In this document: one piece after another, positions 47,562 to 59,680 of the stretch
How the letters are laid out: every line of letters starts with the position of its first letter
Position numbering within the stretch: the stretch's first letter is position 1
Origin: Prostheceraeus crozeri
Taxonomy: Eukaryota; Platyhelminthes; Polycladida; Euryleptidae
NCBI GenBank assembly: GCA_907163375.1
Contig: CAJQUW010000879.1
Span: forward strand, 308,431-372,430
DNA: 64,000 nucleotides
Direction: 5' to 3'
Notes under the pieces: model-generated
What the model was told of the DNA's origin: nothing
Databases searched by the model: none
Seen by the model: only the letters and a program-made list of their open reading frames with translations
Translations under genes and position numbers: made by a program

Positions 47562-49640
47562 AATGAAGATAGTGACATGTTCATTATGGAAATGACATTT
47601 TTAAAACGAGAAAATTGGCCGATCATCGTTTTGATGTATTATTTCATGAGAGTGTCATCTCTAGGATTTCTATGTCAAAGGACATTCAAATCATTCAAAT
47701 GGACACATATCAGTATCAAAATCTCAAATTCATGTGAATTGACGCCAAAACGTCTTGTGGACTAAATCAAAATGCAACATAGATCTAATTCATGATTGCT
47801 GTCAAATGTAATTAATGCATATAATGATATTATGTAATTAATTGTGTAAATACTGATGAAATTCTTAAAACTGATATTTTGTGTAGCACAATATATCGCA
47901 AAAGACCATGGCCCTAAGTTATCACAAAGACAACAATGTTTTTTCTTCAATTATCGATTTCAATTAAATTTAACTGAGTAAAATGCTAATTAGCATTGGA
48001 TATACGCAATTAATTGAACCCCAAGAAATTGTCTAATTGATGCACATGTAACAGTAACTAATTGCGTGATCAGTTTGCTTTAGAATAATTATGCTCTAAA
48101 TAATAATGCTTTAGAACTCTGAATAATAATGCTTTAGAACTGATATAATTATTTGTTATGGATTTTCGGAGCTAAGTTCGAACTCCATTGAAAAGGAAAA
48201 AAAGATTTTTTGCGCACTGTTACGAAGATCAGAGGTGAAACCGGCATGCCGGTACCTCCCCGGTTCGGCCCGGCATGAACATGACTGACCGGCACCGGGC
48301 CGATATGATCGGCATGAACAAGAGTATCGAGATCAGCCGGCATTGACCGATATAGACTAGAATGCTGAAGTTTCATAATGAGGATATTTCTCCTGCATCA
48401 CTAACCCCAATCTCCCCAAAGCCATGTTTACCAACATTCGTCTTCCTGGAAATCTGTCTTCATTTTCTGTTAGCGTTGCAATCATTGACAATCCTCATTG
48501 AATGCGTCACCATGTGAATCGAGTGCGAAATCATTTTTATGCTTCGATTGTTCGAAACTGTCGAACAATCCCAACAACCAGTGTGTTGAAATCTGCTTTG
48601 CTGTGTGACTACAAAGCTGTTTGCATGATAACTAGCATAACTGACATAAAAATTGTTTTGGAAAATAATTGCTTAATAAGAAAATCTGCTAGCATAATTT
48701 ATCTGTTAGTTTATTGGAACAGCATTGCAATAAAGATGAATGCTGAAATAATTTTTGTATAGATATGAAAATCAATATTGAGAAGGAAAAGAAATGGGCC
48801 TAGTATTGGAATATGATATTTAACCCTTGTGATAAACATTCCTGATGATAAATTCCTTAGTTTTCTGGTATTAGATATTCCTAATAATAATAAATTTCTT
48901 CATTTTCCTCGCATTAAAATAATTTAAATTACTAAACTGACACAAAGAATTCTCTGTCATAAGGGAGTCTATCACTATAATAAAAAGGCCTACGCCAATA
49001 TCAAGAGCTTGCATAATTGTACTTCTCTGTTGGAGCTAATGCATGACGAATTTTGTTTGCCTTTTTAAAGTAGAATCCGCATGATTCGGCTCCTCGTCGG
49101 ACTAATCTAAATATGCCAAATTGCACGAACTGCCTAAATTACTAAATGCATAACTTACAAACTCTGTTATGTCCGCTATGTTTATTCGTGTTCGATATAA
49201 TATTGCTGACTTTAGATGTCATATGCAGAGAGGCTACTATATACTGTACATGTTGGCCTTCATGCAGCCTACTTCGTGAATAGATGAGCAAAGTAAGACT
49301 AGTTGTAATTTGTAGATGTGAAATGGTGGATCATGAATAAGCGAAGTTTTTAACCCTGATTATGTTTACTTCAAAAAGATGAATTTCATAAGAAGTTTTA
49401 ATAAGTTCAAGAAGTTTTTAAGAAGTTTAAGAATAAGCGAAGTTTTTAACCCTGATGTTAAAATCATGTAAATGACTTGTATGATGTTGATTATGTTTAC
49501 TTAAAAAAGATGAATTTCACATTGTATTGAAATAATCAGAGTGTGTTGAGGCCTCTTTTGCATGGTACTCCGTCTGTATTGTAAAACATGCACCTATTTA
49601 AGCAAGATGCCGAATTACAGGTCTACGGCTCCAACACAAA
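47562..49640. other. No gene seen; several small repeats
   Basis: An AATTAATTG-type trace lies at 47990-48065. ATAATAATGCTTTAGAACT is repeated in tandem at about 48102-48140. A GC-rich repeat end lies at 48231-48310. A direct duplication lies at about 49330-49540 (GAATAAGCGAAGTTTTTAAC and TTATGTTTACTTAAAAAAGA each occur twice). No recognisable coding content. Confidence 0.45.
48231..48345. repeat. GC-rich CCGGCATGCCGG repeat end
   Basis: A sharply bounded GC-rich patch starting CAGAGGTGAAACCGGCATGC and containing several short CCGG/GGCC palindromes within AT-rich DNA. The CAGAGGTG start resembles hAT-type termini. A matching opposite end was not found. Confidence 0.4.
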
Positions 49641-49860
49641 TACCGTATTTTCTCGAATATAACCTGTTGAATAATCATCCAAATTTATCCAAAGCAGAAT
49701 GAGCTTTTTTCTTTAGTTGGTTATTTAACTGTCTTGATTATTTTGGTGATGAAATAATGACGTTGTGGGAATTGATGATGGAACGGAGTGCGAAAAGAAA
49801 AAAGTCAAAAAGAAGCATAATTTCGACGACGAACTCGAGATCGAAAATAAGTAAGAATTA
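49641..49860 (+). repeat. DNA-transposon end with TACCGTATTTTCTCGAATA
   Basis: The motif at 49641-49660 matches the inverted motif at 34217-34239. Downstream, one frame at about 49760-49855 reads VVGIDDGTECEKKK and then HNFDDELEIENK before a stop, a charged stretch of unknown meaning. The opposite terminus was not located, so the element is undelimited. Confidence 0.4.
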
Positions 49861-51122
49861 GAACTAGAAGCCTATCTTGAGTGACTGTTTTGACTGACTA
49901 TTTTGCTTTTGTGAGTATCTTTGAATCGACATTCATGAGCATTAATTGAGTCATTAATTCTTTTAACACTCAAAGTCATTTTGATAAGAAGAGCTGTCAT
50001 TCATGCTAAACATAACAACGAAAGTAGATAACTTAAACAAGTAGATATTATTGCAATATATAACATTATTTTGTGATAGAAAACAAAACAGGGAGAACAA
50101 AATATAACTTATGTTATGTTGATCATCTAAAAGGACTTGTTAGACAATAGAAAACGACAGACTTACATGAATTCACTGTAATGGCATTGTTTGTATAATA
50201 AAATTAGCAAAACATCTAGCTAGATAAATTTGGGTATTATCTATTCTAAGCTTATTCGAAAAAATTCACAAGTGCTCAGAATTTCGGACATTCTAGAATT
50301 TCTAATAGATCACTTTCTCGCATCGGTGCACAGAACGTCGCGCCGAAAATGTTAAAAAGTTTCACTGAAGTACTTTTAATATCCCGCCGAAAAATAAGTT
50401 GTTTCACGTTATGGATTGATCTGCGTATTGATTAAGTCCGCAAAACCTGAAAGGTAGAGTCCTGGAGGACTCGCTACTTCTGGAGGTGATATCTGGATGA
50501 CCGACCTGCCTTTATGCATAGACATAGATTGTTTATCTGAAGTTGACTAGAATGGAAATTGACTCAAGGTCGCGGCACATCAAGGGGAACTAAGTTGGGG
50601 CATGAACCACCAATTAAAAGCTTCGATTTACACATGTGACTGATTCTAACCCAATCATACAGACGTTGGCAGGTGCATCTAAGTGAAAATGCGTGCGATT
50701 TATGTGCCGTTATTGTGCATTGCAAGAAGCTTTGATTCCATTCTAGAGGTTTTATTGTTGTCAATTTCTATGGCCTTTATGAATGAAAATGTTTTGAAAG
50801 ACTTTATCATGCAATGATTTGTTGGTTTCCAATATCACGTCAAGGAATACTATTCCGATAATAAAATTCGCAGTGAGATTCTGAATTTCACAGGTCCAAT
50901 CTATCATCATTTTTTCTCAACATCAGTTAATGCATCGGTTATCTCATTATATAAACGTGATTCTCACAAAATTTCATTTTCATTATATTTGCTAGGAATT
51001 AGCAAGTAGCCCACACAAATATTTTCGATGAACATTTACTGTGACGAAGATACAGGATAGAATGAATAATAATAATTAAAATAAAATAGCAAGATGTCAA
51101 ATTGGTCGAAATTCACTCTTTC
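49861..51122. other. No gene seen
   Basis: AT-rich sequence without recognisable content. Confidence 0.4.
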
Positions 51123-51546
51123 AGTGCACCGCCTCGAGAACCGGTGGAGGCAGAAATTACCGAGGAACCGGTGCACGGCACACAGCTCTGATTTCTAAAC
51201 TACAAATAAAATACACGAAAAACTTACTCACATACAAAGTCTGTTCATTTCGCTACGATGCTGTTACATTGATTTCATCACGGATATGCGAAATACGAGA
51301 CAATCAAACTTTTTCTTTCTACGTGAATTTACTTCTCCTGGCAATTTTTTGATCATTCCATTTATGGCAAGTGAATGAAATTTACCATAAGGATCGCAGC
51401 GTCTAGGCTATCTGATGCAAAAGCGTCAACGAAGTTAAGTGACTATCTTGTAGCTTGCTGTGCACTAACCGCTTCACGCTTCACCGCTTCTTCTTGCACC
51501 GTTGCACCGGATATGATAACCGGTGCACCGAAATTTTGAAAAGTTC
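51123..51546. repeat. ACCGGTGCAC-rich repeat
   Basis: Two GC-richer blocks (51123-51192 and 51460-51546) contain GAACCGGTG, ACCGGTGCAC and GATAACCGGTGCACCGAAAT. The second ends in ACCGGTGCACCGAAATTTTG, which recurs in reverse complement at about 13757-13795. The first ends in CACACAGCTCTG, a possible hAT-like terminus. Boundaries and superfamily are uncertain. Confidence 0.45.
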
Positions 51547-52974
51547 CACCAAAGATATTTAATATTTTAAACAATCAAATATCTTTGGGTTACACTAAAA
51601 CACCTACTGCATACACTATAAGCGAGATATGGTTTGTTTCGTGTTATTGTCATGTGACAGTCACTAGAAGCTTCAAAATTTTGAATGTAGGGTCTATCTT
51701 TCAAAATAGATGTTCATATTTTCTAGAGTTCAATGAAAATTTTATAAAAATTTTAGTGTACTAGAGGAAAATTCTAGCTTTCATCATTGCAAATTGATTG
51801 AAAATCACTTTCGTCCTAGAAGATTTTCCACAACAAACAGTGCTCTAATTGGAACTTAATCTTCTGTTCCACTAGATTCAGTTATTATGACTTATGAGAT
51901 TGGTCGATAAATTTTAGAAAATCAAATCCGTACGCGACCGAGGACGCATTGGAAGACCGGCATTGACGATGAAGACGCTTTATTTGTTCAAGTTGCTCTT
52001 TAAACTGTCAGCAAATTTCTCCGCAACATGTTTCTATGCGAAATCGGAAAAATTGTTTTTAATTGTTTGAATTTTCCTATCTGGCTTTCTGACGAAAATT
52101 TTGACATGCGAGATTTGATTGATATAGGTTACTTATGAAAAGACTTTCTGTTTTTGTCCTCTTTCTTGCTGATTTAGCATATTATACAAAATCCCGTGAA
52201 AGTTTTCTTGCGATGTGCTGAAATCTTAACAAAAAACCCATGATGACATGGAGTTTGACATCCAAAAACATATCACTACCCCGGTATCACAGCTAACCGA
52301 ATATGAGAGATGCATATTGTCCAAATCCAAAATGAATCTGTCTCGTTGCCGATGAATCAATGACTGTCATAGACGTATCACAACATCAGAAATTTATGTT
52401 GATTTTCAGGTCAACAAAATCTTCCAGTGGAACCCGACAAAAAGGAACCACTAGTGATAGGGCTCATGGCCACAGACTTATTAATCTATGCTCATGACTA
52501 GCCAATCTCTGTGTACTGTACAAGTAATTTGATGTTGAAACAAGACGTACGTCGGTTGAGACGGTACGATTATTCTCTCTCATGCGGTGTTCGGTTCAAC
52601 GACATTTTGTAAAGCCGTTTTAAGGTATCTTTAATTATTTGATTTCGTAATTTGACAATGATTTCTATACATATACCTTTATTTCTTCAATTACGATATT
52701 GAGCTCATCCTTTACTGATTCACTCATGCTTGTCACATCTATGCAAGTAACATGGTTTCCTTTTTGAATATTTGCATTTTCATTGACTAATTACAACGCT
52801 TTGCTGCAGCGGAACGTTTGTTGAAGTTGTGTCGTAACTCACTAGGGAGCTACTAGTTTTTAAGTCTCTCGATCCGATGTAAAGTGTCATTTTGCGATTT
52901 GACAAATGATCGCAATATTTAAGCAGAATTTCAGCATTGCAAAGGCTAGAGATAATCCTCCAACATGTTGTGCT
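51547..52974. other. No gene seen
   Basis: AT-rich sequence without recognisable content. Confidence 0.4.
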
Positions 52975-54830
52975 TTAAAGGTGTACTCTGGTCAAATTTT
53001 TAAGTTGGTCCGTATCGATACTAAAGCATCAGATAAGTTGATTTGTCGTCGATTTGGAACTCGAGGCGCAATTCTCTCGCTACGCGGTCGAACATTTCTC
53101 GCGGTGATGACGTCAGCTGTGATACGGTGACAATATAACATTAACATGGATTTTTGAGGGCAACAATGTAGGACATTTGAGGGCTCGTAAGCCCATAAAA
53201 ATGTCCTACATTGTTGCCCGAAACAAGCTATGTTAATGATATTGTGCATAATTGAAATGAACTGGGCAGCAATGCTATGAATACACATTTAGATATACGC
53301 GGATTGAGATTTCAAAAATGTCATTCACATGCATAGATAACCATCATTGCGGAATACACTGTTGCCTTCCTTTTCCACATTATACCATAGCTCAATTACG
53401 CACAATAAGGGACGGCAACCATACACAGCGCTGCCTGCAGCATTGTGGTCTCAGCCGTCTCAGTTAAGTCGCGCTTGCTCCGAACATTTGATGATCTGGC
53501 CTGTCATGAGCTGAAACTAAAAAGCCTTGCTGAAGCAAGCTAGAAGTGCAACATAGGAACATAGTAAATAACAATAAGTATGACGTTCTTTCACCATGTA
53601 TTTTCGATGATTTTCGCGATCATTTGGATAGCAAAGTTTTACTTTTTCTTTTCGTTGTCACAACACTACTGTTTTGGATGACGCAGTCATCAGTGTTGGG
53701 TTGAAGTAGTGAAATAGGAATGTGTAATTATATTCTTAAATTAAAAGATTAGAAACTACAAATGACACATGCAGAAAGTTGCAGGTTGATTGAAAAAGAA
53801 GAAGAGCCATGCATCACGGCAAAGTCAACTAAAATATTGAATTTACTCGAATCATTTTTTGCGTAATAGCTTTGTAGGTATGTGTAATAAATAACTAGAA
53901 TTTTTTTGCCCGACATTACCGGACATATTCTACATAAAAGCGACAAGGGAAATTAAATGATTGTTTTATCAATCCAAAGGGCATGGTCAAAAAATTACTT
54001 GAAATTGTTTTGAAAATTACAGCACAAGGAATCATTATACGAAACAATTAAGTGAATAGTTTTACTTATCATTTCCACAAAAGCAAAAGCCAACTTTATC
54101 AAAAGCAAGAGCACCCGTATTCTGTCTTACAGACCTTGACAGTATGCATAGGCCTAGCTGATGGGGATCGCTTTCGAGCATCTGATCAAAATTCTGCTCA
54201 CGAGCAAACTAAAATGAACTCACTGTATGATACGTGCATCATCAAAATATCCTGTAGATGTCAACATCTACGTATAAGAATGCTCAGAAACTAGGAAAAA
54301 ATCACCATTCTTGCTGTCCATGTTTTGATTCATAAATGACTGCTTTCCCATTGTCCTTCACTGTGATTCCTCGTGAAATCGGCTTTTCATTCACCTCACA
54401 CTACGTCTGCATATGGTGCCTATCACAGATGACGTCATCACGAACTTTAGACTAGCGGATTTTGGGACATGTTGGGATTCGGTATCGTCTATAAGAAAAA
54501 AAGAGTTCCGCAAATTGCAGTGACGCGCTGAACAAATATGACATCTGGTTACCCACGATATGTAAGACAGTCATTTTTTTAGTGCTGCCAATTAACTTTG
54601 GTCCGACGACCTGTACCTCGACGGCACGAAAATGTGCCTTTCAATTCTGTGATTTATATTTTGAAATATATATCGGATTCGCGAAACTCTTTTTTTCTTA
54701 CAGACTAGCGAATATATCGAAGAGGTAATCGTTGCAGAGTGCCGGATACGGATAGAAGTGACAACTGATGTATAAACTTGCTTGAAAACAATAAAACCAA
54801 AAACGAATTTTGACTGGAGTACACCTTCAA
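52975..54830. mobile_element. Non-autonomous TTAA-type DNA element
   Basis: The element proper is 52979-54826. It starts AGGTGTACTCTGGTCAAA and ends TTTGACTGGAGTACACCT, inverted repeats with two mismatches. It is flanked by TTAA (52975-52978) and TCAA (54827-54830), a degenerate TTAA duplication as made by Kolobok or piggyBac transposases. The AGG terminus fits Kolobok better than piggyBac, which usually starts CCC. No transposase was recognised inside. A hairpin at 53158-53219 and a hAT-like CAGTGTTGGG string at 53692 lie within it. Confidence 0.6.
53158..53219. repeat. Perfect hairpin inside the TTAA element
   Basis: GGGCAACAATGTAGGACATTT is followed after a short, partly self-complementary spacer (GGGCTCGTAAGCCC) by its exact reverse complement, giving a 21-bp perfect stem in 62 bases. 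Weaker pairing (ACATTAACAT with ATGTTAATG) extends outside, to about 53138-53240. The likeliest reading is a small fold-back MITE; a pre-miRNA-like transcript is possible but nothing here proves transcription. Confidence 0.6.
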
Positions 54831-55176
54831 TGAACTTAGCAGTTTTCTAAAACAAATAAATACAGTTTATGCACGCTACTTATTTAATGTAAACAGTAGT
54901 AATCAATTAGAGATAATCTCTATATCAGAAGGCTCTCAAACAGAGTTTCGATTATCGTCTTCAACTTTTCTCAGCCGGCTGTTTCAATTTGGTTCCAGTA
55001 ATTTTATTGTTATCTTTGACGATAATAGTAATAGAAAAGGGTGCAGATTTCGGATAATCGCATGTACACAATTGTGTGGAATAACTAACCTAATATTCCG
55101 CAATCTGATTTGCAATGGACGCTACATGAACTAGCAAATCAATTTCCATTTAATTGTCACCGTAAGTTCAGCAGCT
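54831..55176. other. Upstream flank of the tRNA gene; no gene seen
   Basis: AT-rich, with no recognisable element. Eukaryotic tRNA genes carry internal promoters, so no upstream signal is expected. Confidence 0.5.
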
Positions 55177-55249
55177 GCCGTGATAGCTCAGCTGGGAGAG
55201 CGTTAGACTGAAGATCTAAAGGTCCCTGGTTCGATCCCGGGTCGCGGCA
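55177..55249 (+). tRNA. tRNA-Phe (anticodon GAA)
   Basis: A complete 73-base cloverleaf. The acceptor stem GCCGTGA pairs with TCGCGGC (one G-T pair), followed by discriminator A. The D arm is GCTC...GAGC with loop AGCTGGGA. The anticodon stem TTAGA/TCTAA holds loop CTGAAGA, with anticodon GAA, reading phenylalanine codons. A five-base variable loop (AGGTC) follows, and the T arm is CCTGG/CCGGG with TTCGATC. Internal promoter boxes are intact (A box TAGCTCAGCTGGG, B box GGTTCGATCCC). There is no intron and CCA is not encoded, as usual for an animal nuclear gene. A T-run downstream would end transcription. Confidence 0.97.
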
Positions 55250-55253
55250 AAAA

Positions 55254-55258
55254 TTTTT
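55254..55258 (+). terminator. RNA polymerase III T-run terminator
   Basis: TTTTT begins five bases after the tRNA-Phe 3' end, the normal position for a pol III terminator. Confidence 0.85.
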
Positions 55259-57814
55259 CTCATTTTATGACTTCTATTTATCTATTAAAAAACACGATGC
55301 CTATTTGATTGATTCAAGCCTTTCTGGGACTACTACACTGATGAAATAATGTGCAATAAAAGGGCCTTCAAGTACCACAAAAATGCTTGTTAAAGGGTTG
55401 ATGTCAATTTTTGCTGCATGCTTCAAAAATTGCTTCCTATGGGATCTACGAGAGATTATCAAAAATTGATTGCAATTTAATTACTCTTGTCGATCAACTA
55501 ATTGAAATTCACATTCGTGCGCACCTGTAATTCAAACCAATGCAATTCCAATTAACTGTAAATTAAATTCCATGCAATAAAATAATGGAAATTGCTGAGC
55601 TATAGGCAGAGATTGTATATCTCGCAGATGGGTTTAATATTTGTTGCAATATAGCCTAGTTGTTGAATGATAAATGAACTCCTAGATATTATAAGGGTAT
55701 GTGCGCGTATTGCGTCCTGCTGTTGAAGACAGACTTCCGTGCGAGTAGCAGACTGGTATACGTATTGAGAAACAAAAAATTGTCCAGAAACTAGAATTCT
55801 CGGTGCGAGCCTCTTCATGATCAAGTGCTGCATGTCGGATAAATCCTTCCGGCGATATTATAGCCACCGAGTCAAAAATTATCCACCGAGTAGTTGAATG
55901 ATGTAGACCTAATTTTCGCATAATTGCGAAAAAATACATAAAAAAGAAATTTCTTTTTGAGCAGACAATTTACTACTCGTATATTAGGAACTTGAATCAA
56001 TCTTTCGATTGATATACGAAATTATTGATGCAATCAATTAATTGATAATTGAAATATCATGTCTTGTATAACTGATGTTTATTCTTCAACTGAGAGAATC
56101 CAATATTACATCTCATCGTATCAATATCCATAGTTGCGTTTCTGAGGTCATGAATCCATAACAAATTAAATTGCATTTTTTCGACTTTAAAATTGTCCTC
56201 ACTCCTCACAGAGGTTTTCTTATGCAGGCAATAATACCCAGTTTTTGTCTTTTTGAGCAAATAAAACTGAAAACAATTTGCAGTGAATTTCTGCAAAACC
56301 GGGACATACATCTGTCCCGAATAAGGTTTAATCCTGCTAGCGTTTCGAAAACGGCTCTGTCAAAAATCGGGAGTATACCGAAACCGGTACCTCGTGAATT
56401 ATTACTGATTCTGTTATCGGTAACTAATTCTCTCATGCCAGAATTAAACTTCAAATCTCACTCATAAGCTGTCAATTGTCTAGACTGCAACAGGTTTCAG
56501 ATTCCTGTGTCACCTGCTTGCAAAAGCATTATCTAAGTGCGTGAATTATGTGACACATCAAAGCTTCAATACAGCGTCATGCAGTGAGTGAGAGACGCAT
56601 CACATTCCGCTTTCTGTAGTGGTTTAGTGTTCTATTTGGCCAGGGATGTCGAAACGAATTTTGCGGAAAGGGGGCAAGAATGTTGAAGTAGGGCACATAG
56701 TGAAATGAATTTTCAATACCAAGAAGCTCAAACTACTTGAATCTTCCACACATACAGACCAAGACACGATCGGGAAAATGGAGTACCTACTCGAGTAGGC
56801 CTACTCACTTTCAATGTGTTACTCGAGCAGTGATTCCGAATAATCGAAACAAAATAATTATGTGATAAGTTTCACAACTACTTCCTTTGCCAGGAATCCA
56901 CTAAGCAAAATCCTCTTCAATTTATTTCATTGTTTTCTTGATTAAAAAATGATAATTTTTAGATACAATGTGAAGCAAAGCAACCTATGACTACATGTGC
57001 AATGTCATGCCGATCAGAGAATGTGAAGATTTTTATTCGCTATTATTCAGATCAGTGATTACCTATTTCGTTGCACTGAAACTTTTAGCATTAGACAAAA
57101 CGATTGAAAGTACCAGTTGTTTAAATAAATTTATTCGTTAAATATGCTGTCATTAAATATCTCAATGAGGCATGGCAAACAGAAAGACAAAACATGTTCA
57201 GTAGCAAGAAAATAAATGTACAACTTATTTGGGGAGCCTTAGCTGTTATGAGCGTGCCTACTCAACTTGACAGCATGTAAAATTGAAGCTCCACTTTAGT
57301 CGTGAAAAAATTCCGCGTGTGATTTGCACTTACCGCGTCTTGACACAAATCATGAATAGTTCAGTGTTCATAAATATTGCTGACAAACAATTATACAATC
57401 ATGCATTGGCATGTTCCATAAACATTTGTCATGTACATTGAAATCAGAAAATGTGGGAAGTGATTATATTTTTTGGTTTTTAGTTAAACCAATTGGATGC
57501 ATTCTCAGGCACAGTATACGTAGGTTCATGAAGCTATGAAGCTTCGTGGTTTTTATCTCAGAAAAAAGGAGCATGTATATAATAGATTATTCATTATTTA
57601 TTATATCAGATCAAAAAACTCCAGTTATCTCAATGAATTTTTTTGAGATTATTTTGAATTTTTAATTTGACAAAGCAAAATCTACATTGACCAATTGACA
57701 AGAATTTTATAATGATAGCGAGGCAGCGAAGAGGAAAACCTTTTTGCAAGGCCATTTTTTGTAAGAAGTGCGTAAAAGGTTGATAGGCCTTCTACATGTA
57801 TAACCCATTTCAGC
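55259..57814. other. No gene seen; AATTG repeat traces
   Basis: Traces of the AATTAATTG repeat occur at 55440-55580 and 56020-56060. A string GCCAGGGATGTCGAAACGAA at 56639, followed by a G-rich run, resembles a hAT-like terminus without a partner. Overlapping open frames at 56171-56467 and 56206-56454 have no recognised motif. Confidence 0.4.
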
Positions 57815-58187
57815 CCACGGTCGTCATTTGATGACCAAGCTTTAATTCCCACTGCGATTCTATTGAACGTTGTCATGTACTAGTATAATGAATTTTTACT
57901 GAAGGCTTGAACCCATTAATATATACCAGGGAGCATGAATGTTTATCTTTAAGATTTCCCCTAAATCCGAGGACATGTAAATTACATTAATTGACTATTA
58001 CATAATACTTTCATTATTGGTCTATTTTCTCTTCGTCAGATGTAACTTGAGTCTTGAAGATACGAAGCCTGAAATGCATCTATTAGAGATACTAATTGAG
58101 TATATCAGAGGATTAATTTTACTTGAAGTTCACTTTGATCAATGACAGAGACCGCGAAATACAGTTGTCGTCATTTGACAACCGTGG
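57815..58187. mobile_element. Possible short TIR element (CCACGGTYGTCA)
   Basis: CCACGGTCGTCATTTGATGA at 57815 is matched in inverted orientation by TCGTCATTTGACAACCGTGG ending at 58187; each end is also internally palindromic. The 373 bp between have no coding capacity. No target duplication was confirmed, so the call rests on the inverted ends alone. Confidence 0.4.
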
Positions 58188-58432
58188 TCTCATCCGATCT
58201 CACCTGAACTGTTTTCTCAGCTAGTCTGTGCACAATCCTTAGACTTTGTTTCATTGACACAGACAGAGAATGATGATGGAACACTTGGAAGACTTCGTAC
58301 GTCGGTACCGACCATGTTTTCTCAGAAGTTCAATTGCTCGCCTGATGTGGTTATGTAATGCAGACACGCTAAAGGCAATCTCATCCGGTGGGGTTAAAGG
58401 ATGTTATTCATAATAATGGGTGGCTATCGCCA

Positions 58433-59269
58433 GGGGCGTAACCAAAAGTGGACCACTGGGCCATGCCCCCAAACGTTTAAGTAGCGTTAAAAAGTACATG
58501 TAAGTTTTAAATCTGAATTTTAAAATATATTTTTTACAATTCTCGTTATACATCGACATGCATTTTATTTGAAGTACTGCGAACTGATTTACATTGAGGT
58601 GCGACTATCCTCATCTTTGTTAATGCAATTACATCCAGATTTACCATCGAAGATTGAAGAAACATGTGGAACAAGTCAAATGACATGATTCAGCAAAAGT
58701 TTGTCTGACGCAGTGCATAGATTCTGCACACGTATTATAAATATTTCAAATCATCACTTTAATAGCTCGGATGTATTTTTGGTTGTACGCTTGTCGGTTG
58801 CAGTGTATATAGGCTACTATTTATATTTACTCAAATACTATAAATAATCAATTGTCTTTGAGTTTAGTAAAGTTAGTACAGTCTAAATCGAACGATATGC
58901 GTCTTTCTTCCACCAAATTTAACAGTGGGACTAAATCCAAGGGGCCTAGTTTCTCAAAACGTTACAAAGAGCTGAATGTTTTATAATATAATTTACCTCC
59001 ATGAACCTGTAGGCGCACATTTTTTATAATGTTCCTAAGTTATTCAGCTCTACCTGTTACACATACCAACCGGAACATAATAAAAGACTATTTTGTAAAA
59101 ATTTGGAAGAGCTATTATCGAATTTTTATCGCAAAAAATGCATTGAAATATTGAGAGCGATTTCTTTGTACATGTATATTGGTTGACTTGATATAATTCT
59201 TGATGTAATTGCAATTCATCAGGACTGTCCCCCTCAAACTGATTTTCTGGCTACGCCCTTGGCTATCGC
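58433..59269. mobile_element. Non-autonomous hAT-type element with perfect target duplications
   Basis: The element proper is 58441-59261. It starts CAGGGGCGTAACCA and ends TGGCTACGCCCTTG, inverted repeats with a few mismatches. It is flanked by the identical 8-bp GCTATCGC at 58433-58440 and 59262-59269, the hAT hallmark. The CAGGGGCGTAGCCA-type terminus is widespread in animal genomes. The 821-bp inside has no coding capacity. The perfect duplication suggests a rather recent insertion. Confidence 0.88.
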
Positions 59270-59521
59270 GTTGTAGTCAAGAAGGCTTTCTTTTAACACG
59301 TGAATTGATCATGCTACAGTCATATCAATGGCTAAAGTGGACATGTTTATGTCTTAAAATTCTTACACTTTCATATTGATTCATTTTGCCTTATCTATAT
59401 TGTTTCCTATCTTTTGACATCTTGATCACCCACGGTAGACTAAGGACTAGAGTCCTTTAAAAAACTATGCATTTGAATTCTTCTGACTTAATTAGCCATG
59501 AAGAGTGCTTTATCTTTACAG

Positions 59522-59680
59522 CAAGCCGTAGAGTTTGTTATGGACAACGGCGAATTTGAAGAAACCGATGCAGTTGACACTTTCGAGCTTCCTCCTGGTT
59601 GCTTGGGCGACGTAGACAGACTATATTTTCAACTTGTATTGTCCGTTCAATTTCTGTATTTTGATGAATCACTTCATTAA
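59522..59680 (+). CDS. Exon-like block, possible piggyBac transposase N-terminus
   Basis: An open frame with a strong acceptor-like start (TGCTTTATCTTTACAG ending 59521) or, alternatively, an ATG at 59498. It encodes QAVEFVMDNGEFEETDAVDT, FELPPGCLGDVDR and more, up to a stop at about 59680. Hydrophobic-acidic starts followed by x-x-L-P-P and an acidic stretch are seen at the N-terminus of piggyBac transposases, which is the only family resemblance I see. A weak donor (GAC|GTAGAC at about 59610) might end an exon. It is less AT-rich than its surroundings. It could equally be a host exon. Confidence 0.35.
   Translation, partial: QAVEFVMDNGEFEETDAVDTFELPPGCLGDVDRLYFQLVLSVQFLYFDESLH

Noticed and set aside
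53692-53740. CAGTGTTGGGTTGAAGTAGT string resembling a hAT terminus
   Set aside because: No matching opposite end or 8-bp duplication was found nearby.
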